64,000 nucleotides of DNA, from assembly GCA_026874595.1 (NCBI GenBank), contig CM049313.1, positions 40,392,659 through 40,456,658 on the forward strand, in the 5' to 3' direction. This DNA is from Sipunculus nudus. Its lineage: Eukaryota; Annelida; Sipuncula; Golfingiida; Sipunculidae. The notes beneath the pieces were generated by a model. That model was not told the origin of the DNA. It did not search any database and saw only the letters and a program-made list of their open reading frames with translations. Made by a program: the position numbers and the translations under genes. Positions within the stretch are counted from its first letter, which is position 1; every line of letters starts with the position of its first letter. Below, in pieces: positions 1-12,415 of this stretch.

Positions 1-625
1 TAAACAGTTTTGTTTATAACACAGTGCAAATGCAATTAATATATACCTAATTGGCTTGTTTAAACATACTTATTAAATTTTGTTTATGCTCATTTAAATT
101 TTTACAGCAATTTATCTCAGTTGATATATTAATGTTTATTATTAAACTTTGGCTCAATTCAGTTATTCTGTAATTTTTTTTCAAAAAAGTTTCATTTTAG
201 CAGGGCCATTTACTCATAGCTTATCAACTGCTAATATAAATCAAAAACCAAAATTTATTTTGCATTTGGTTATATTTTCCAAAATTCAGCTGAGTGATGT
301 GACCCATGGGTCCCTTAATTGTTTGTCTATGAACTGTATCCTTTCATATAACACTTAGGCCTATTTATTCCTTGTTGCATCATTTAATGGTTTCAAGCCT
401 CAAGTTTCATTTATTAAACAGTGCATATGCTATTTATTCCAAATTTTTACAGCATTTTATCTCAGTTGATAAATTAATGTTTATTATTATACTTTGCTCA
501 TGTCCATATTCTATAATTTATAAGGTTTCATCTTAGCAGGGCCTTTTCCTCTTAGCTTTACAAATGCTAATATATAAGAAAAAAAACCCAAAGAAATAAT
601 TTTCCAAAACTCAGCTGAGAGATGT
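1..625. repeat. Two-copy imperfect direct repeat, about 345-bp offset
   Basis: Two diverged copies of one unit lie head to tail. Shared blocks include the TTTACAGCA...TTATCTCAGTTGAT stretch (near 101 and 446), the TTAGCAGGGCC stretch (near 199 and 533) and a TTTTCCAAAA-TCAGCTGAG block. The first copy ends near 283-330 in an AGCTGAG...GTGACCCATGGGTCCC block, the same 3' end as the dispersed repeats elsewhere in this window. No credible coding frame is present; the 69-codon open frame from 149 looks random. Confidence 0.6.
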
Positions 626-879
626 TTATCTTGACTGTTTCTTCCTCTACTGAGGACAGGTGTTGCCGCCTGTATTTTTTTTTTAATGCATTTCTATTAT
701 TTTGAAAATAAAAAAATGTATTGACACAATCAGGTCAATAATTACAGTAACTTTGGTTTCATCTGGCTGCCCTACAGTAATCACCATGTTTGTCCTTCCA
801 AAAATTTGTTTCTGGATGGTAACTCCAGTTTGGGTTGACATGGATTTTATATTTTACTTACTTATGTAAGAACTTTATT

Positions 880-1640
880 GAATCTGAGGTCATGAGGAGT
901 AATAACCCCCCCCCCCCCCCCCCGAATAATAAAGAAATGTGATACAAAAGCTCCAGTATCTGAAAACTAATGCATTGATCACCATGATTCTGTGCATGCA
1001 TCTTCATCATGGAGTGTGTTTCAACTGTTTATTTAAAGATGCAGTCATCTGTCAACAGGGCACAAATCATAACTACTTGAACTAGAATCTTTTACTTGAC
1101 ATCCTGGGAAGTCCATGAAAAGTCTCCTTTGAAACCTGAAACTAGGTCACTGTTGTCCATATCCTATAAGCTATGCCCAGGTCAGAAGTACCCCCAGAAT
1201 ATTAAAAATTTGATGCAAAAGCACCAGTATCTGAACAACTAATGCATTGATCACCATGATTCTTTGCATGCATATTGAACATGGAGTGTTTCATCATTTC
1301 CTGCAGACTGATGGCGCCACTTGTATTTTTTTTCTAATTTTAACACATTTTTGCTCTATTTTGACACCTTTAAATATGTGGTCATCCGTTAACAGGGCAC
1401 AAATCGTAACCTTTGGTCCTAGAATCTTCTTACTTGACATCCAGGGAGGTTGATGAAAAACTCTCCTTGCAAACTAGAAATTAGGTCTCAGTTCAAATAT
1501 TCTCCTTGCTATGGGGCTTATAAGCTCACCCCAGAATAATTGAAAATTTGATACCAAAGCAGGGCACAATTCATAACCATTGGACATAGAATCTTCTTAC
1601 TTGACATTCTGAGGGTTTCTCAAAAGTTCTCCTGAGAAAG
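880..1640. repeat. Imperfect tandem repeat, about 272-bp period
   Basis: The block ACTAATGCATTGATCACC recurs at about 966 and 1238. CAGGGCACAAATC-type blocks recur near 1058, 1394 and 1561, each followed by a TAGAATCTT...TTACTTGACAT stretch. The same CAGGGCACAAATCGTAACC block occurs near 30393 directly after a GTCCG tract, so this is an eroded part of the same dispersed family. A pure C tract sits at about 907-923. Confidence 0.6.
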
Positions 1641-2631
1641 CCGTGGCTCAGCTATGCACAGAGTTCAACGCACTATGTTTTTGTTGACACCTTTGATTGC
1701 GCCCAGTCCACTGTTTTTAGGCAAATGGTTTCAGGGCAGGGGGAACATGTAATACAATTATTTTAAAGGGAGGAAGCTATTTTTCATGTAAATTCAACAT
1801 GCTTTATAGGTGATTGGGCACCCTTAACACTGAACGAAACCATTTTAATAGTCATAATTCACAATCATGAGGCAGACACACATTAATACATAAATATACA
1901 TAAATCTCACAGAAAAATAGTTATATAACTACATTAAAGCACTGTCACAGATATTATATTCTAGCACTTGCAAAGATCTAGAACTTACAGAATTGTTATA
2001 AATTTACTTTAAAATATTTGAATACATAAGAGCATCACTTTTCACTAAAGACCTAAAGAATCATGATAGCACACCCTTTAATAAATAAGTATGTATCTTG
2101 TGCATATAATTATTCAGCTGATAAACATTGGCTCGTAAAAAATCAATACTATATGAAATTGAAAAGCTTAGTACATTTGTAAAGTGTAAACCTATAATTA
2201 TTCAGTAAAACATTATGTACTATTTTCTAGCACTTTTGAAATCAGGGATATAGGATGAAAACTTCTAAAATTGCAATAAATATAATTTAAAAGAAATAAA
2301 GAACAACATTGTTGTTTGAATTAACACAGCACTTTGCGTTGACTATTATTATAAATTCATTTATACAGTGACAGCTTACACACATAATCAGTTAATATCA
2401 TTGAGACAACTCATAATTAGAATATATTTGTTGCATGATTGCAAAGTACTAACTTAAACATTAACTACCTCGCTTTCATTCTCATAATTCAGACACAAAC
2501 ATACAAAAATACAACTACAAAACACTATAGTTTTACTATTAATACTATATCTGATGCCATATCAACATAAACTTCCTATAATCTATTATGGTCCTGCCTG
2601 TATCATAATCTCCTCCTTCTTACCTAAGAAA
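1641..2631. other. AT-rich spacer without a recognised gene
   Basis: Mostly A/T with short open frames only. Two weakly similar stretches, each with a TTCTAGCACTT core, near 1960 and 2226 hint at an old duplication. I see no splice-flanked exon or structured RNA here. Confidence 0.5.
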
Positions 2632-2838
2632 CAGGGGCGGATCCAGGATTTAGGAAAAGGAGGGGTCCAACACAAGAGGACAAATGACAAAAGCTAAAAA
2701 AAAGGTCCCCAGGTTCGGAAAAGGGGGGTCCAGGCCGCAAAAATAGGTCGGAAACCCTTAAAAAAAGGTTGTGATGGCTGAAAAAATGAGGGGGGGGGGT
2801 CTGGGCCCCCCTGGACCCTTCCCATTGATCCGCTCCTG
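2632..2838. mobile_element. Short hAT-like element with terminal inverted repeats
   Basis: The 207-bp element starts CAGGGGCGGATCCAGG and ends with the near-inverse: read on the other strand, the right end is CAGGAGCGGATCAATGG. CAG-GGCGG termini are common in hAT-type non-autonomous elements. The interior is G-rich on the + strand (a G tract near 2790). The flanking 8-mers CTAAGAAA and GGAAATAA match at only half their positions, so a target duplication is not supported. Partial relatives of this end lie near 48956 and 59180. Confidence 0.55.
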
Positions 2839-4416
2839 GGAAATAAAGCTGACTGAGGACATTATAGATCCAAATTAAGTCTCTATACCTAACATACCTA
2901 AATAATTTAGGTCTCATTGTAGTCTACCTATACCATGCATATTGGGTTGACATTGATTAAAAAATGCAACCACGTGTCGTAAACATGATCCAAGTCATTT
3001 CAAGCATTGTGCATAGTATTTCCTCTTTCCAAAAGTTGTCACTGTTTGGCATGATTTGTGGGACCAGTTTGTGCAATCATAATTGTCCCATGTAGTCATG
3101 TTTTTCTACACTATCTAGATACCCACACTGTTTCTTTTAGGAACACATTTCATTTTCCCTTGCTCTAAACAATAAACTCAGTGACTCCTGAGCATGTCTT
3201 GATCAAAAATATTTTCCCCCATTTGTATTCTGTAAAACTTTATGAAGCAAAATTGACAAGCTTTTCTCCCCGTCCCTTTCAACCCCCCACCCCAAACCAA
3301 AAAAGTAGTTCGGCAGTGATTAATGGCTCCCCACTGGGATCATTTTCACACTGCTGATCAGGTCTGTATCAACTGATTACCTCAATGATGGCCTATTAAG
3401 TACCAGTAGGGTGGGAGGACCCCAGAATTTTGTCCAAGATTTTTAATGGGGATGTAGCGTCATGGTAATATCAGGTCACTGTGAAGAGTTGCGGAGCATG
3501 TTTGAGCACCCAGAAATAATGCAAAATACACTCAAATTGCCAGATTCCTCATAAATGGGTGGATGGATTTTCATCAAATTTGGTGTGCTAATGAGTCTTG
3601 ATGAACTTATGCTAATATGCATGAATGATGATACCACCTATATTATCTTAATTTGTTGCCTGTTAATTTGGACATATTGTCAGCATGTCACCATGCTGAG
3701 TGTCATGAACCATGAGCGTCATTTGTTTTGTAAAAAAACACAAACGGAAAAAGCAATTGAAGTTTCAGCGTATATTATATAGTACTTAATGGTTAATCAA
3801 TGGGCTTTAACCTCGGTCATTCTTTTTTTCAGACCTGGGTAGAGATTGACCATATCAATTTTTTTTAAATTATCATTTTGCCCATTTCACACTTTTTGGA
3901 CAGAATAGTATTAACTCATATATTGAAATTACTAATCCATTAATTACAAGTTCAGATCCATGCGTTTAAATTCACTCAACCTGTGGAATTTGGATGTATT
4001 GCAGGGCACTAATTGTAATCTTTGGATCACCACACGGATGATTAGGTCACTATGGCCTTTTTGGCTTATTTTACAGAATTTGTAGAGTTTCTCAAGACAA
4101 CCAGTACGAAAAATATTGTAGCCAGTACCAATATATCAGTCAGCTGGAATGATGCCTGGGTGACTTCTTTCAGTGTAGAAACACCTATAGCTGTTCGCTG
4201 TATGTTGTTATGCATGAATGAAGGGGAAGGGGGTCCTGTAAGACAGTTTGCAGGAATGCTATGTTTATTTCCTGCCATTAAATAAGTATTAGACTATAAA
4301 TATATATTATTAAAAAAATATATATAAATAGGATACTTGAAGAGTACGAGCAACTTTAACAATGCTCTTATGAAATTACTGAATACAAAATAGATGAAGT
4401 CGATTTAAAGTAATCG

Positions 4417-4419
<3 letters not shown>
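2839..4419. other. Spacer with dispersed-repeat remnants
   Basis: 3330-3790 and 3995-4060 contain degraded pieces of the GTCCG-type repeat: a GGATGGATTTTCATC motif near 3561 and a GCAGGGCACTAATTGTAATC block near 4003. The 77-codon open frame at 4052-4285 has no recognisable similarity and no matching splice pattern. Otherwise nothing was found. Confidence 0.45.

Positions 4420-4482
<63 letters not shown>
4420..4482. repeat. (TA)n microsatellite
   Basis: About 63 bases of uninterrupted TA directly upstream of a candidate splice acceptor at 4510. Confidence 0.95.
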
Positions 4483-4485
<3 letters not shown>

Positions 4486-4510
4486 CAATTAACTTACTTT
4501 TCTTTTACAG

Positions 4511-4584
4511 GCTGTGTAAAACCTGAAAGAAGAAAGGCTGAGAGGGATCAAGAGTGGTATCACACAGAAATACTTGAACTCTGA
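4511..4584 (+). CDS. Candidate terminal coding exon, gene unknown
   Basis: A strong acceptor (pyrimidine tract CTTACTTTTCTTTTACAG ending at 4510) is followed by 24 open codons read from 4513 and a TGA at 4582-4584. The peptide is charged and looks coding, ending ...ERDQEWYHTEILEL. An AATAAATAAATAA stretch at about 4616-4630 could serve as polyadenylation signal. I do not recognise the protein. Upstream exons are not evident; they would lie across the TA tract or outside the window. It may also be a chance open stretch next to a fortuitous acceptor. Confidence 0.3.
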
Positions 4585-5029
4585 GAGTACTACAAGTACT
4601 CTCACTCTGTTGTAAAATAAATAAATAATTTTAATGTCTTTTAGTATTTTGTTGAATACATGAAGAGAACGTTTGGTTGGTACCTTTCTGTTGGTAAATG
4701 GATTTGACAAATGGATGATCTCCTATTTTTTGCCGGAAAACAATAGATATGACTGGAAACCACTGTCATGGTCAGATTTATGATTAAAGCTATGCACATG
4801 CACTCATCAATTTTAACACTTCATTGAAAATGTCTTCCACAGACTGAACTGGAAAATACACCTGCGGTCTAATCAGAAGCTGAAGTATTGCCAGTTATAT
4901 GAAAGCCTACTCTGTGCAGTATAAATAAAGTACAATGTACTTTCTTTTAAAATGTATTAATGTATGTGGATTAATCATGCCGGTTCACACGGTCGGTGAC
5001 AGATCATAAGAATTGTCAACATGTTGATA

Positions 5030-7345
5030 ACTTGTTGAATCATCGAGATATTGGTTAAAATACTCGAAACTGTTTAACAGAATTAATGTTAACTTGATAT
5101 AGACAATTTTTCAATGGACTTACTCCGAGTGAACAAATATTAGGATATGTCGAGTATACAGGCATTGAGCACTTTCCCCTTTTTCCGGTATTTTTGTACC
5201 TTAGCAATACATTTTTTATGTTTTAAGAATATCGTTAATATGTTATCATTATACTTAGGAGCAAACATTGATGGGATGTATTCCCAACGTAACTGCAACA
5301 ACATTATGAAACGTTGTAGATTCATGAGAAAATCGTCGACAAAGAAGGTGTTATCTTACGTTAAATATTCCGTAGATAAAACCACATTTATGTGACCAAA
5401 GAACGTTAACAAAAATGTTGCTAACACTTTATTAAACTAAGAGCAAATATGTATGAGACATTCCCAGCGTATCTACAAAGATAAAGTGAAACTTTTCATA
5501 CAAGAAATAAAAACTATGAAGAACGTTAGGGTTTACGATCAAAGTCCGTACATAAAACCATACATTAGTATGTGCTAAGAACGTTCTAACAGAAACGTTT
5601 CCAAAGTTATGATTATACCTTAGAACAAACGTCGATGAGACGTATTCCAAACATAACTACAATGATTTATTGAAACATTGCAGGCACGTAATAAAAACAT
5701 GACAAAGGACGTTTGGTTTTACATTCAAAGTCCGTACAAAAAAAAACATACATTTGTATGTGCTAAGAACGTTTTAACAGAAATGTTGCTTACATGTTAT
5801 CATTATAACTAAGAGCAAACGTTTGTTAGACGTATTCCCAACATTACTGCAACGATTATATGAAACGTTGCAAAAACGTAATAAAAACAACGACAACAAA
5901 CGTTTTATTTTATGTTCAAAGTCCGTACACAAAACCATACATTTTTGCGTGCAAAGAACGTTTTAACAGAAATGTTGCTTACACGTTAGCATTATACTAA
6001 TAGCAAACGTTTATTAGACGTATTCTTAACATTACTGCAACGACTTGATGAACGTCGCAAACACGTAATTAAAACAATGACAACGAACGTTTGATTTTAC
6101 GTTCACAGTCCGTAAATAAAACCATACATTTTTGCGTGCACAAAACGTTTTAACGGAAATGTTGCTTCCACGTTAGCATTATACTAATAGCAAACGTTAA
6201 TGAGGCGTATTCTTAACATAAATACAACGACTTGATGACCGTTGCAAACACGTAATGAAAACAACTACAACGAACGTTTGATTTTATGTTCAAAGTCCGT
6301 ACACAAAACCATACATTTTTGCGTGCACAGAACGTTTTAACAACAATGTTGCTTACACGTTAGCATTATACTAGTAGCAAACGTTTATGAGACGTTTTCC
6401 TAACATTACTACAACGACTTGATGACCGTTGCAAACACGGAAATAAAAAGTTGCAAACACGTAATAAAAACAACGAAAACGAACGTTTGATTTAACATTC
6501 ACAGTCCGTACATAAAACCATACATTTTTGCGTGCACAGAACGTTTTAACAGAAATGTTGCTTACACGTTAGCATTATACTAATAGCAAACGTTTATAAG
6601 GCGTATTCTTAACATAATTACAACGACTTGATGACCGTTGCAAACACGTACTGAAAACAACGACAACGAACGTTTGAATTTATGTTCAAAGTCCGTACAC
6701 AAAACCATACATTTTTGCGTGCACAGAACGTTTAACAGAAATGTTGCTTACACGTTAGCATTATACTAATAGCAAACGTTTATAAGGCGTATTCTTAACA
6801 TAATTACAACGACTTGATGACCGTTGCAAACACGTTATAAAAACTACGACAACGAACATTTGATTTTACGTTCACAGACCGTACATAAAACCATACATTT
6901 TTGCGTGCACAGAACGTTTTAACAGAAATGTTGCTTACACGTTAGCATTATACTAAGACCAAACGTTTATGAGACGTATTCTTAATATAACCACAACGAC
7001 TTGATGACCGTTGCAAACACGTTATAAAAACAACGGCAACGAACGTCTGATTTTACGTTCACAGTCTGTACATAAAACCATACATTTTTGCGTGCACAGA
7101 ACGTTTTAACAGAAATGTTGCTTACACGTTAGCATTGTACTAGGAGCAAACGTTTATGAGACGTATTCTTAACATAACTACAACGACTTGATAAAACGTT
7201 GCAAACACGTAATAAAAACAACGGCAACGAACGTCTGATTTTACGTTCACAGTCCGTACATAAAACCATACATTTTTGCGTGCACAGAACGTTTCAAAAT
7301 AATGTTATCCGAACCTAACTAAAATGTTGCGAGGACGTTTTTAGA
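5030..7345. repeat. 187-bp satellite array, about 12 units
   Basis: The anchor block CCATACATTTTTGCGTGC or its variants recurs at about 5558, 5746, 5935, 6122, 6309, 6518, 6705, 6891, 7078 and 7266, a spacing of 186-189 bp. One 209-bp unit carries a 22-bp internal duplication near 6440-6462. Units left of 5750 are more diverged, and the array fades into related sequence near 5030. Each unit repeats AACGTT and ACACGT/ACGTT motifs at about 40-50-bp intervals, suggesting it grew from a shorter unit. The open frames inside are periodic by-products, not genes. Confidence 0.93.
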
Positions 7346-7904
7346 ACGCATTATTGTTTGCAGGGATGTTTATATATATTTTCATGTGAAGAATGTTGAA
7401 CTTATGGCTGGAGATTAAATGTCCAGTTAATGAAACCAGTTATAGTCCCCGTCTGCAAAAGAAGATACCGGTACGTTCACTTAATCTAACCGTGGATCAA
7501 GGTCGATGATAAACATCCGTGCGTGCACAAATTGTTGCAGTCTAAACCAGTTCATAGTAATACTAGTCATGTAGAATTTAAAACAGTTCTAGCAGTGTGA
7601 AAGGAAAATGACCGCTTTTTAAAATTATTCACCGAAAAAAATTATTATTCGCCTTTTGTAACTGAAAATAAACAAACCAGGCAATTGTACATGGAATACA
7701 CTCATAACATATTGTAGAGTGTTTACAGTATTTCTGTATCCTTAGTCGTTTCTTTAAATTGTCCTATAGATCATTTATCATACAAAGAGTGTAAGAACGC
7801 ATAGCCAAACTATTTTTGAACATAACCAGAATATTGGACTGAATGGAGCGCTGTTTTGAAAATTGGGGTGTTCAACAAAGGAGCCTAAGGAACCAAACGG
7901 CCTC
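7346..7904. other. Spacer after the satellite
   Basis: Unique-looking sequence with no recognised gene. The array's right edge carries a GAGGACGTTTTTAGAACG block and then GTTTGCAGGGA near 7361-7371, possibly the end of the element that hosted the array. Confidence 0.4.
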
Positions 7905-8034
7905 TCCCAATGTTAAGTCACGCTTAATGACACATTCACTGAAGGTGTTCTCTAATTAATGTGATGTTTTATTGCTTAATTGTTAACAAGAGTAGACTTT
8001 ACAAAGGTCGCCTATCCATTCTTTCTCTTTGCAG

Positions 8035-8121
8035 TGACCAGATACAACTGCCTGGATAGCTAAAGTGCGAATGAAAGAGAAGAAAGGATTTTCATTTGAA
8101 AGGGCTGATGATTATAACACG
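8035..8121 (+). other. Exon-like block 1 (87 nt) with consensus splice sites
   Basis: Acceptor TTCTCTTTGCAG ends at 8034 and donor GTAAGT begins at 8122. Codons from 8038 read PDTTAWIAKVRMKEKKGF and onward to the donor without a stop, but the first triplet after the acceptor is TGA in that frame. The AG at 8041 (in GACCAG) would avoid it. The protein is not recognised. See the related blocks at 8487-8576 and 14169-14257 (-). Confidence 0.35.
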
Positions 8122-8486
8122 GTAAGTTATTTCAGAGATATTCCGAAATTGTAACGTGTCACGTGTTAACAATACACATGGAATTGTGTATTACAAAGTA
8201 GAAAATCTAAGTTTGTTATATCTGTATTTACATCTGATTATGAGGAACCTACAGATACATTTAAGTGAATCAGATAAGGTTAATTATTAATGTTGATATA
8301 TCGTTGTAAACAAATGCACACATATACACTATATTTGTATTATGTTTATATTATGTTTTGGATATTTTCACCTGAGTCTCTTTAGGTGTGGTCATGCTTT
8401 ATTACACATTCATCGAAGAAGTTCTTTTATTAATTTTACAAAGTGTAGAATATACTAAAGTCACCATCCATTCTTTCTGTTTGTAG

Positions 8487-8576
8487 GAACCAGATACATC
8501 TGCCTGGCTAGCGAGAAAGCAAATGAAAAAGAAAAGAGGATTGTTGTAACAAGGGCTGGCGATTATCACATGGCAG
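8487..8576 (+). other. Exon-like block 2 (90 nt), stop-containing
   Basis: Acceptor TTCTTTCTGTTTGTAG ends at 8486. The frame reads EPDTSAWLARKQMKKKRGLL and then a stop, so this copy is broken relative to block 1. A GT follows at 8577. It is a diverged sister of 8035-8121. Confidence 0.35.
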
Positions 8577-8690
8577 GTTATCCAAGAGATAATTCTAAAT
8601 CATAACACGTGTTAATAATGCACATGGAATTGTGTATCATAAAGTAGAAAAAACGATATTTTGTTGTGTTAATCATGTTAACCAGATACT

Positions 8691-10170
8691 TACAAGAAAG
8701 CTACTCATAATTCGAAACAAAGTTAATAAATAATATGAGGTTAATAAGGAAAATAACCTATTCTATATTTTGTAAAAATACACGTATATTATGTTTATAA
8801 TATTTAACGTGTTAATGTTGTTTTGGAATTCACAAAATATTAGAAGGTTGTCAACATTAACATTCCCAATATGATTCCTCCGAATTCACAAAAGAGAAAC
8901 GTATTTTAATGAACTCTCAACAACTAGTGGTAAGATACCAAAACTGTTTGCATACCCTAAAGATTGAATAATTTCGTCCACTCTGTTTAGGTGAGAGCAA
9001 TTGTGTGACAGGAATTGACGGTATATATACCTGTGAATATTTATTTATCTTTTTTATTTGTGTATCTCATCTCTTATTTTCCAGATTGAGTTTACGTACA
9101 CTAACCGCTCCATACTCAGGACGCATCACGCAATCAAAGCATATGTTGACCCGGAACACTGATTATTTCGACCGTCGCGATGTTTCGGAGTTTATCATTA
9201 ATCACACAGGGCATCGATTGTATCCAAAAAATCATTTTGGTTGGAAGATTTGTATATGTAGGAACATTAGCCCAAGGGACCCGTGTACGTTTGAAACACA
9301 CGTTTTAACACACACTAAAGCGTATCAGCTGTACTAGCCATACAAACATCGTATAAGACACTTAGCATCACCAGTTGTTTGTCGATCATATGCTGCCTCG
9401 ACTATATATATTGTGTTTTGTAACACAGAGAAGTATTGAGTTTACAATACAGATTTGCTACACAAGAGGGCCCTGAGCCACAGGAGGTAAACATGTACCT
9501 AAGAACACGTAAACAATCAGAAATGTATTCTTGATGAACACCAGCTATCAAACCCAAAAGGAACAGCACACATATTGTCAGGATGGATGTTCATTCTTGT
9601 AGCCATCTGTGTGTGTGTGCGTGTGTGTGTGTGTGCAGGTAGGACACACAGTGCAAAGTATGCAGTTTCCGTATTAGTATATATAATGGAAACTGAAATT
9701 TATTCAGTCGAAAACATAACATTTGCCTGCTGTATCAAAGACTCTACGTTGAATGATACCCAGGGGATCTGAATGGAAAGTATTAGTTATGAGACAATGA
9801 CTCGGAACTGTGTTGGGTGTTCGCGAACTCTGTATTGCAAATGCCAAATTATATATTTATATTTATTTAGGTGCACACATAAGCTAATGCTTTTTGGCCG
9901 TTGCACTTTTTTTCACAAATTGATTTTTACAACTAAATAAAAGATGTGTTTCTAAAAATAACGTGATTTTATTTCAACTGAAAGGATTTATCATATTTTC
10001 AGGACACACGTATAAATAAAACTTTTCAGCTATGATCCTTGCAGTTAACCACTTTCTATGAGATACATTTTCATATCATCTATCTAAAATGTTTCCTTTA
10101 AATAATGACAAATGACGTGTGATTAATTTACCCGAAACGTATATTATGACATCCTAGACTGTTTATTAAA
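8691..10170. other. Spacer with low-confidence open frame
   Basis: A 110-codon frame at 9005-9337 (+) begins with a hydrophobic stretch that coincides with a pyrimidine tract ending TTTTCCAG at 9084, so the apparent membrane segment is probably intronic sequence. No family is recognised. A (TG)n run lies at about 9608-9637. Otherwise nothing supported. Confidence 0.35.
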
Positions 10171-10445
10171 ATAAACCTGCATTGAAGGTTCTATAAAGAA
10201 CCCTACACATGGGGTTCCACCCAGAACCTTTAAGGTTCCCAACTCAGGCCATCGTAAAGAACCTTGAAGGGTTCCTCTCAGAACCTCTGAAGAGGATCTA
10301 GATGGAACCTATAAGATTCCAGAAAAAGAACCTTCAGGAGGTTCTAAAAAGAATCCCGCCTTAAAGGTTCCAGCTGGAACCTTAAAAGGTTCCCCACTCA
10401 GTCCACTCTGAAGAACCCTTTTGGAACCATTTTTTCTTAGAGTGT
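10171..10445. mobile_element. GGTTCC/GGAACC-rich repeat element
   Basis: The block contains many alternating AAGGTTCC and GGAACCTT-type words (for example near 10190, 10225, 10260, 10285, 10330, 10365, 10385 and 10420), so it can pair with itself at many points. It ends GAACCATTTTTTCTTAGAGTGT. A relative with the same style of end (GAACCCTTTTCTGTTAGAGTGT) lies at about 41040-41126. The class is unknown; a miniature element is the likeliest reading. Confidence 0.5.
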
Positions 10446-10740
10446 GAATGTATTCCATGTAAAGTGTCTGGCTTAATCAGTTTCAGTCACTGAAGTCGAA
10501 TTATAATTTTTGTTTGTGACTGTTTTTAAAAGCAGTAACTTTTCTTTTACAGTGCTGGACCTCTTTCAAGTTCTGCATGACTGGTTAAAAATGAGCTTTT
10601 ATGCACAGCCAACAGTTTGTTAATCACCGGCTTTTGTCTACGTTTAGATCAAGTGAATGTAAATTCTTTTGCAGACAGAGACTAATTGGGCACATTTAGT
10701 CGCTAGATAGTTAATCTCTAGATAAATGACCATGACAATA
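10440..10740 (+). repeat. Composite of two dispersed segments
   Basis: 10446-10640 matches 19422-19610 in the same orientation (shared GAATGTATTCCATGTA and CAGTCACTGAAGTCGAATTA). 10660-10740 matches 40305-40395 (shared TTGCAGACAGAGAC-type and AATTGGGCACATT blocks). No coding sequence is seen. Confidence 0.65.
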
Positions 10741-10870
10741 TTTTTTTTTAGAAATTCTAAAGGTTTGAAGCCGGAGGTACCATGGGTCTTGCTTAATTTT
10801 CCAGGAACATATATCGTGAGTTGAAACAGTAAATAATGTATAAGCATTTTAGAAATATGACAAACTATAA

Positions 10871-12415
10871 TTGAATTTTTGTTACAAATGGGGACTCTTG
10901 GTTAATCCCGCCGAAAGGTATTGTGTGTACCAATCCCCAGGTGTACTAGCCGGTCGCTGGGTTCTTGTGGTCACTCAATTATTAGTTGGGACTGATCCCT
11001 TTGTTTTTACGTTTAATACAATGGCAGGACTGTCGACCTCCGGTATTATAAGCAGCGCTCTAGCGATGTTAAATGACCCCTGTGACCCAAACGAACTTCA
11101 AATTGAAGAGGCAATTGAACTCTTTAAAATATACCCAAAAGAAGTAATTTATGATAAACTATTGAAATGGACCGGGTTGAACTTAGATAAACTGTGCATG
11201 CTTAGAAATAGCTTGTTTGATCATGTTAATTGTTCAACAACTTCTCCAGCGGGAGCCTGGTCCGGCGTAACCAACCGAGAAGCGGCATTGGTGAAAGTGT
11301 ACACAGAAAAATGGCGAAAGATTGTTATGTTTTAAGTCGCATTCACAGAAGAGTGTCAACTTGAAGAAATTAAAAATGTCATTCGTGTAAATAATAAGAA
11401 CTCTGGTTAAGTTTGTGAGGTCGGAGGAGGTCAACCTCCAACACGCACGCAATCCACTCAGATCGACTGTACAGGTTTTCAGATAAAAATCCTACGAGTT
11501 ACATTTTGAGAAAACTTCAAGTTAGCCTTCAAGAAATGCGTGGCCAGGTAGACACCTATACTGATGGATCCACGACACACATGGATGGTCTTTTTGATAC
11601 GCTGACACGGCTGAAAAACCAAGTGGCGGCGGTTTAATCTTGAACGAGCGTCGTAGGAGAAAAATTAACAAAAGTCTGTGAGATGAGCGATGTAAGTAAG
11701 GATAACGTTATCTCAAACTGAATTAAACCGGGATCAGGCCAACCTAAAATCAGGATTTAAAGAATACGGACTCAGTTAAATGAATATGAGAATAAATGTG
11801 TCAAAATCAGAGAAAATGTAAAGAAACTGTCTTTACAGGTACAGAGAGTTGAGTTCGATGTCTCTTCTCATGCAATTAAAAATGATTTCATGTCTAGTTC
11901 AATAAGTACACTGAGGGGCAAATTGTTAGAGATGGAAGGCATTTTATAAAACAAAACGGGTTGAACAGGGGATATGCTCATGCAGTCTCAGGTGACAAAG
12001 GCCGATACCTCCATGAGGAGGGAGGCCATCAGGGTAGGGATAGTGCTGAGGGTCAAAGTGTTTCGGGCAACAGAGTTTCGACGACCCACGACGAAAAAAC
12101 GGATCAACAGTTCAGGGTGCTAGTTCTGAGAGTTTGCATGAAAGGTCAAGTGACGCATCCTCCCTAAGCCCGGTATCAAGGGAAAGCAGTAATGTGGTTA
12201 CCCCGCAGGTCATACCTGTTCGTGTTGCAAAGGATTATTCCAGAAGAATTAGAAAGTACTTTGTAGATAATATTGAATATGATACTTTGGAGTCGGACAT
12301 GAAGACCTACATGTTAGATAGAGGGGAGGACCCTGTGCATATAAATTTAGGTTCTCCCAAGTCGCTAAGGCGATTACAGTGGCTAACATGTAATTTTCAC
12401 AAAATCAAACAGTAG
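10871..12415 (+). pseudogene. ORF1-like remnants of the decayed LINE
   Basis: Open pieces at 10871-11335 (154 codons), about 11775-11949, 11961-12167 and 12134-12415 are separated by frameshifts and stops. The middle piece has heptad-like hydrophobic spacing (KIRENVKKLSLQVQRVEFDV), as in LINE ORF1 coiled coils. The last piece includes SRRIRKYFVDNIEYD. I infer ORF1 from position and character rather than from a recognised domain; the first piece could belong to another repeat. Confidence 0.4.

Larger units (their letters stand above)
7905..8690 (+). repeat. Diverged two-copy tandem module (about 452-bp offset)
   Basis: Copy 1 (about 7905-8310) and copy 2 (about 8384-8690) share, in order: a TCACGCTTAATGACACATTC-like start, a CCATTCTTTCT pyrimidine tract, an exon-like block, and a CACATGGAATTGTGTAT block. 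A third copy in opposite orientation lies at about 14150-14850. The first part also matches the 5' flank of the minus-strand LINE copies near 19200-19270 and 21720-21790, so the module is a mobile or dispersed unit rather than a local gene duplication. Confidence 0.7.

Noticed and set aside
9005-9337. 110-codon frame with an apparent N-terminal membrane segment
   Set aside because: The hydrophobic part is a pyrimidine tract ending in a splice-like TTTTCCAG; no family recognised and no donor downstream in frame.
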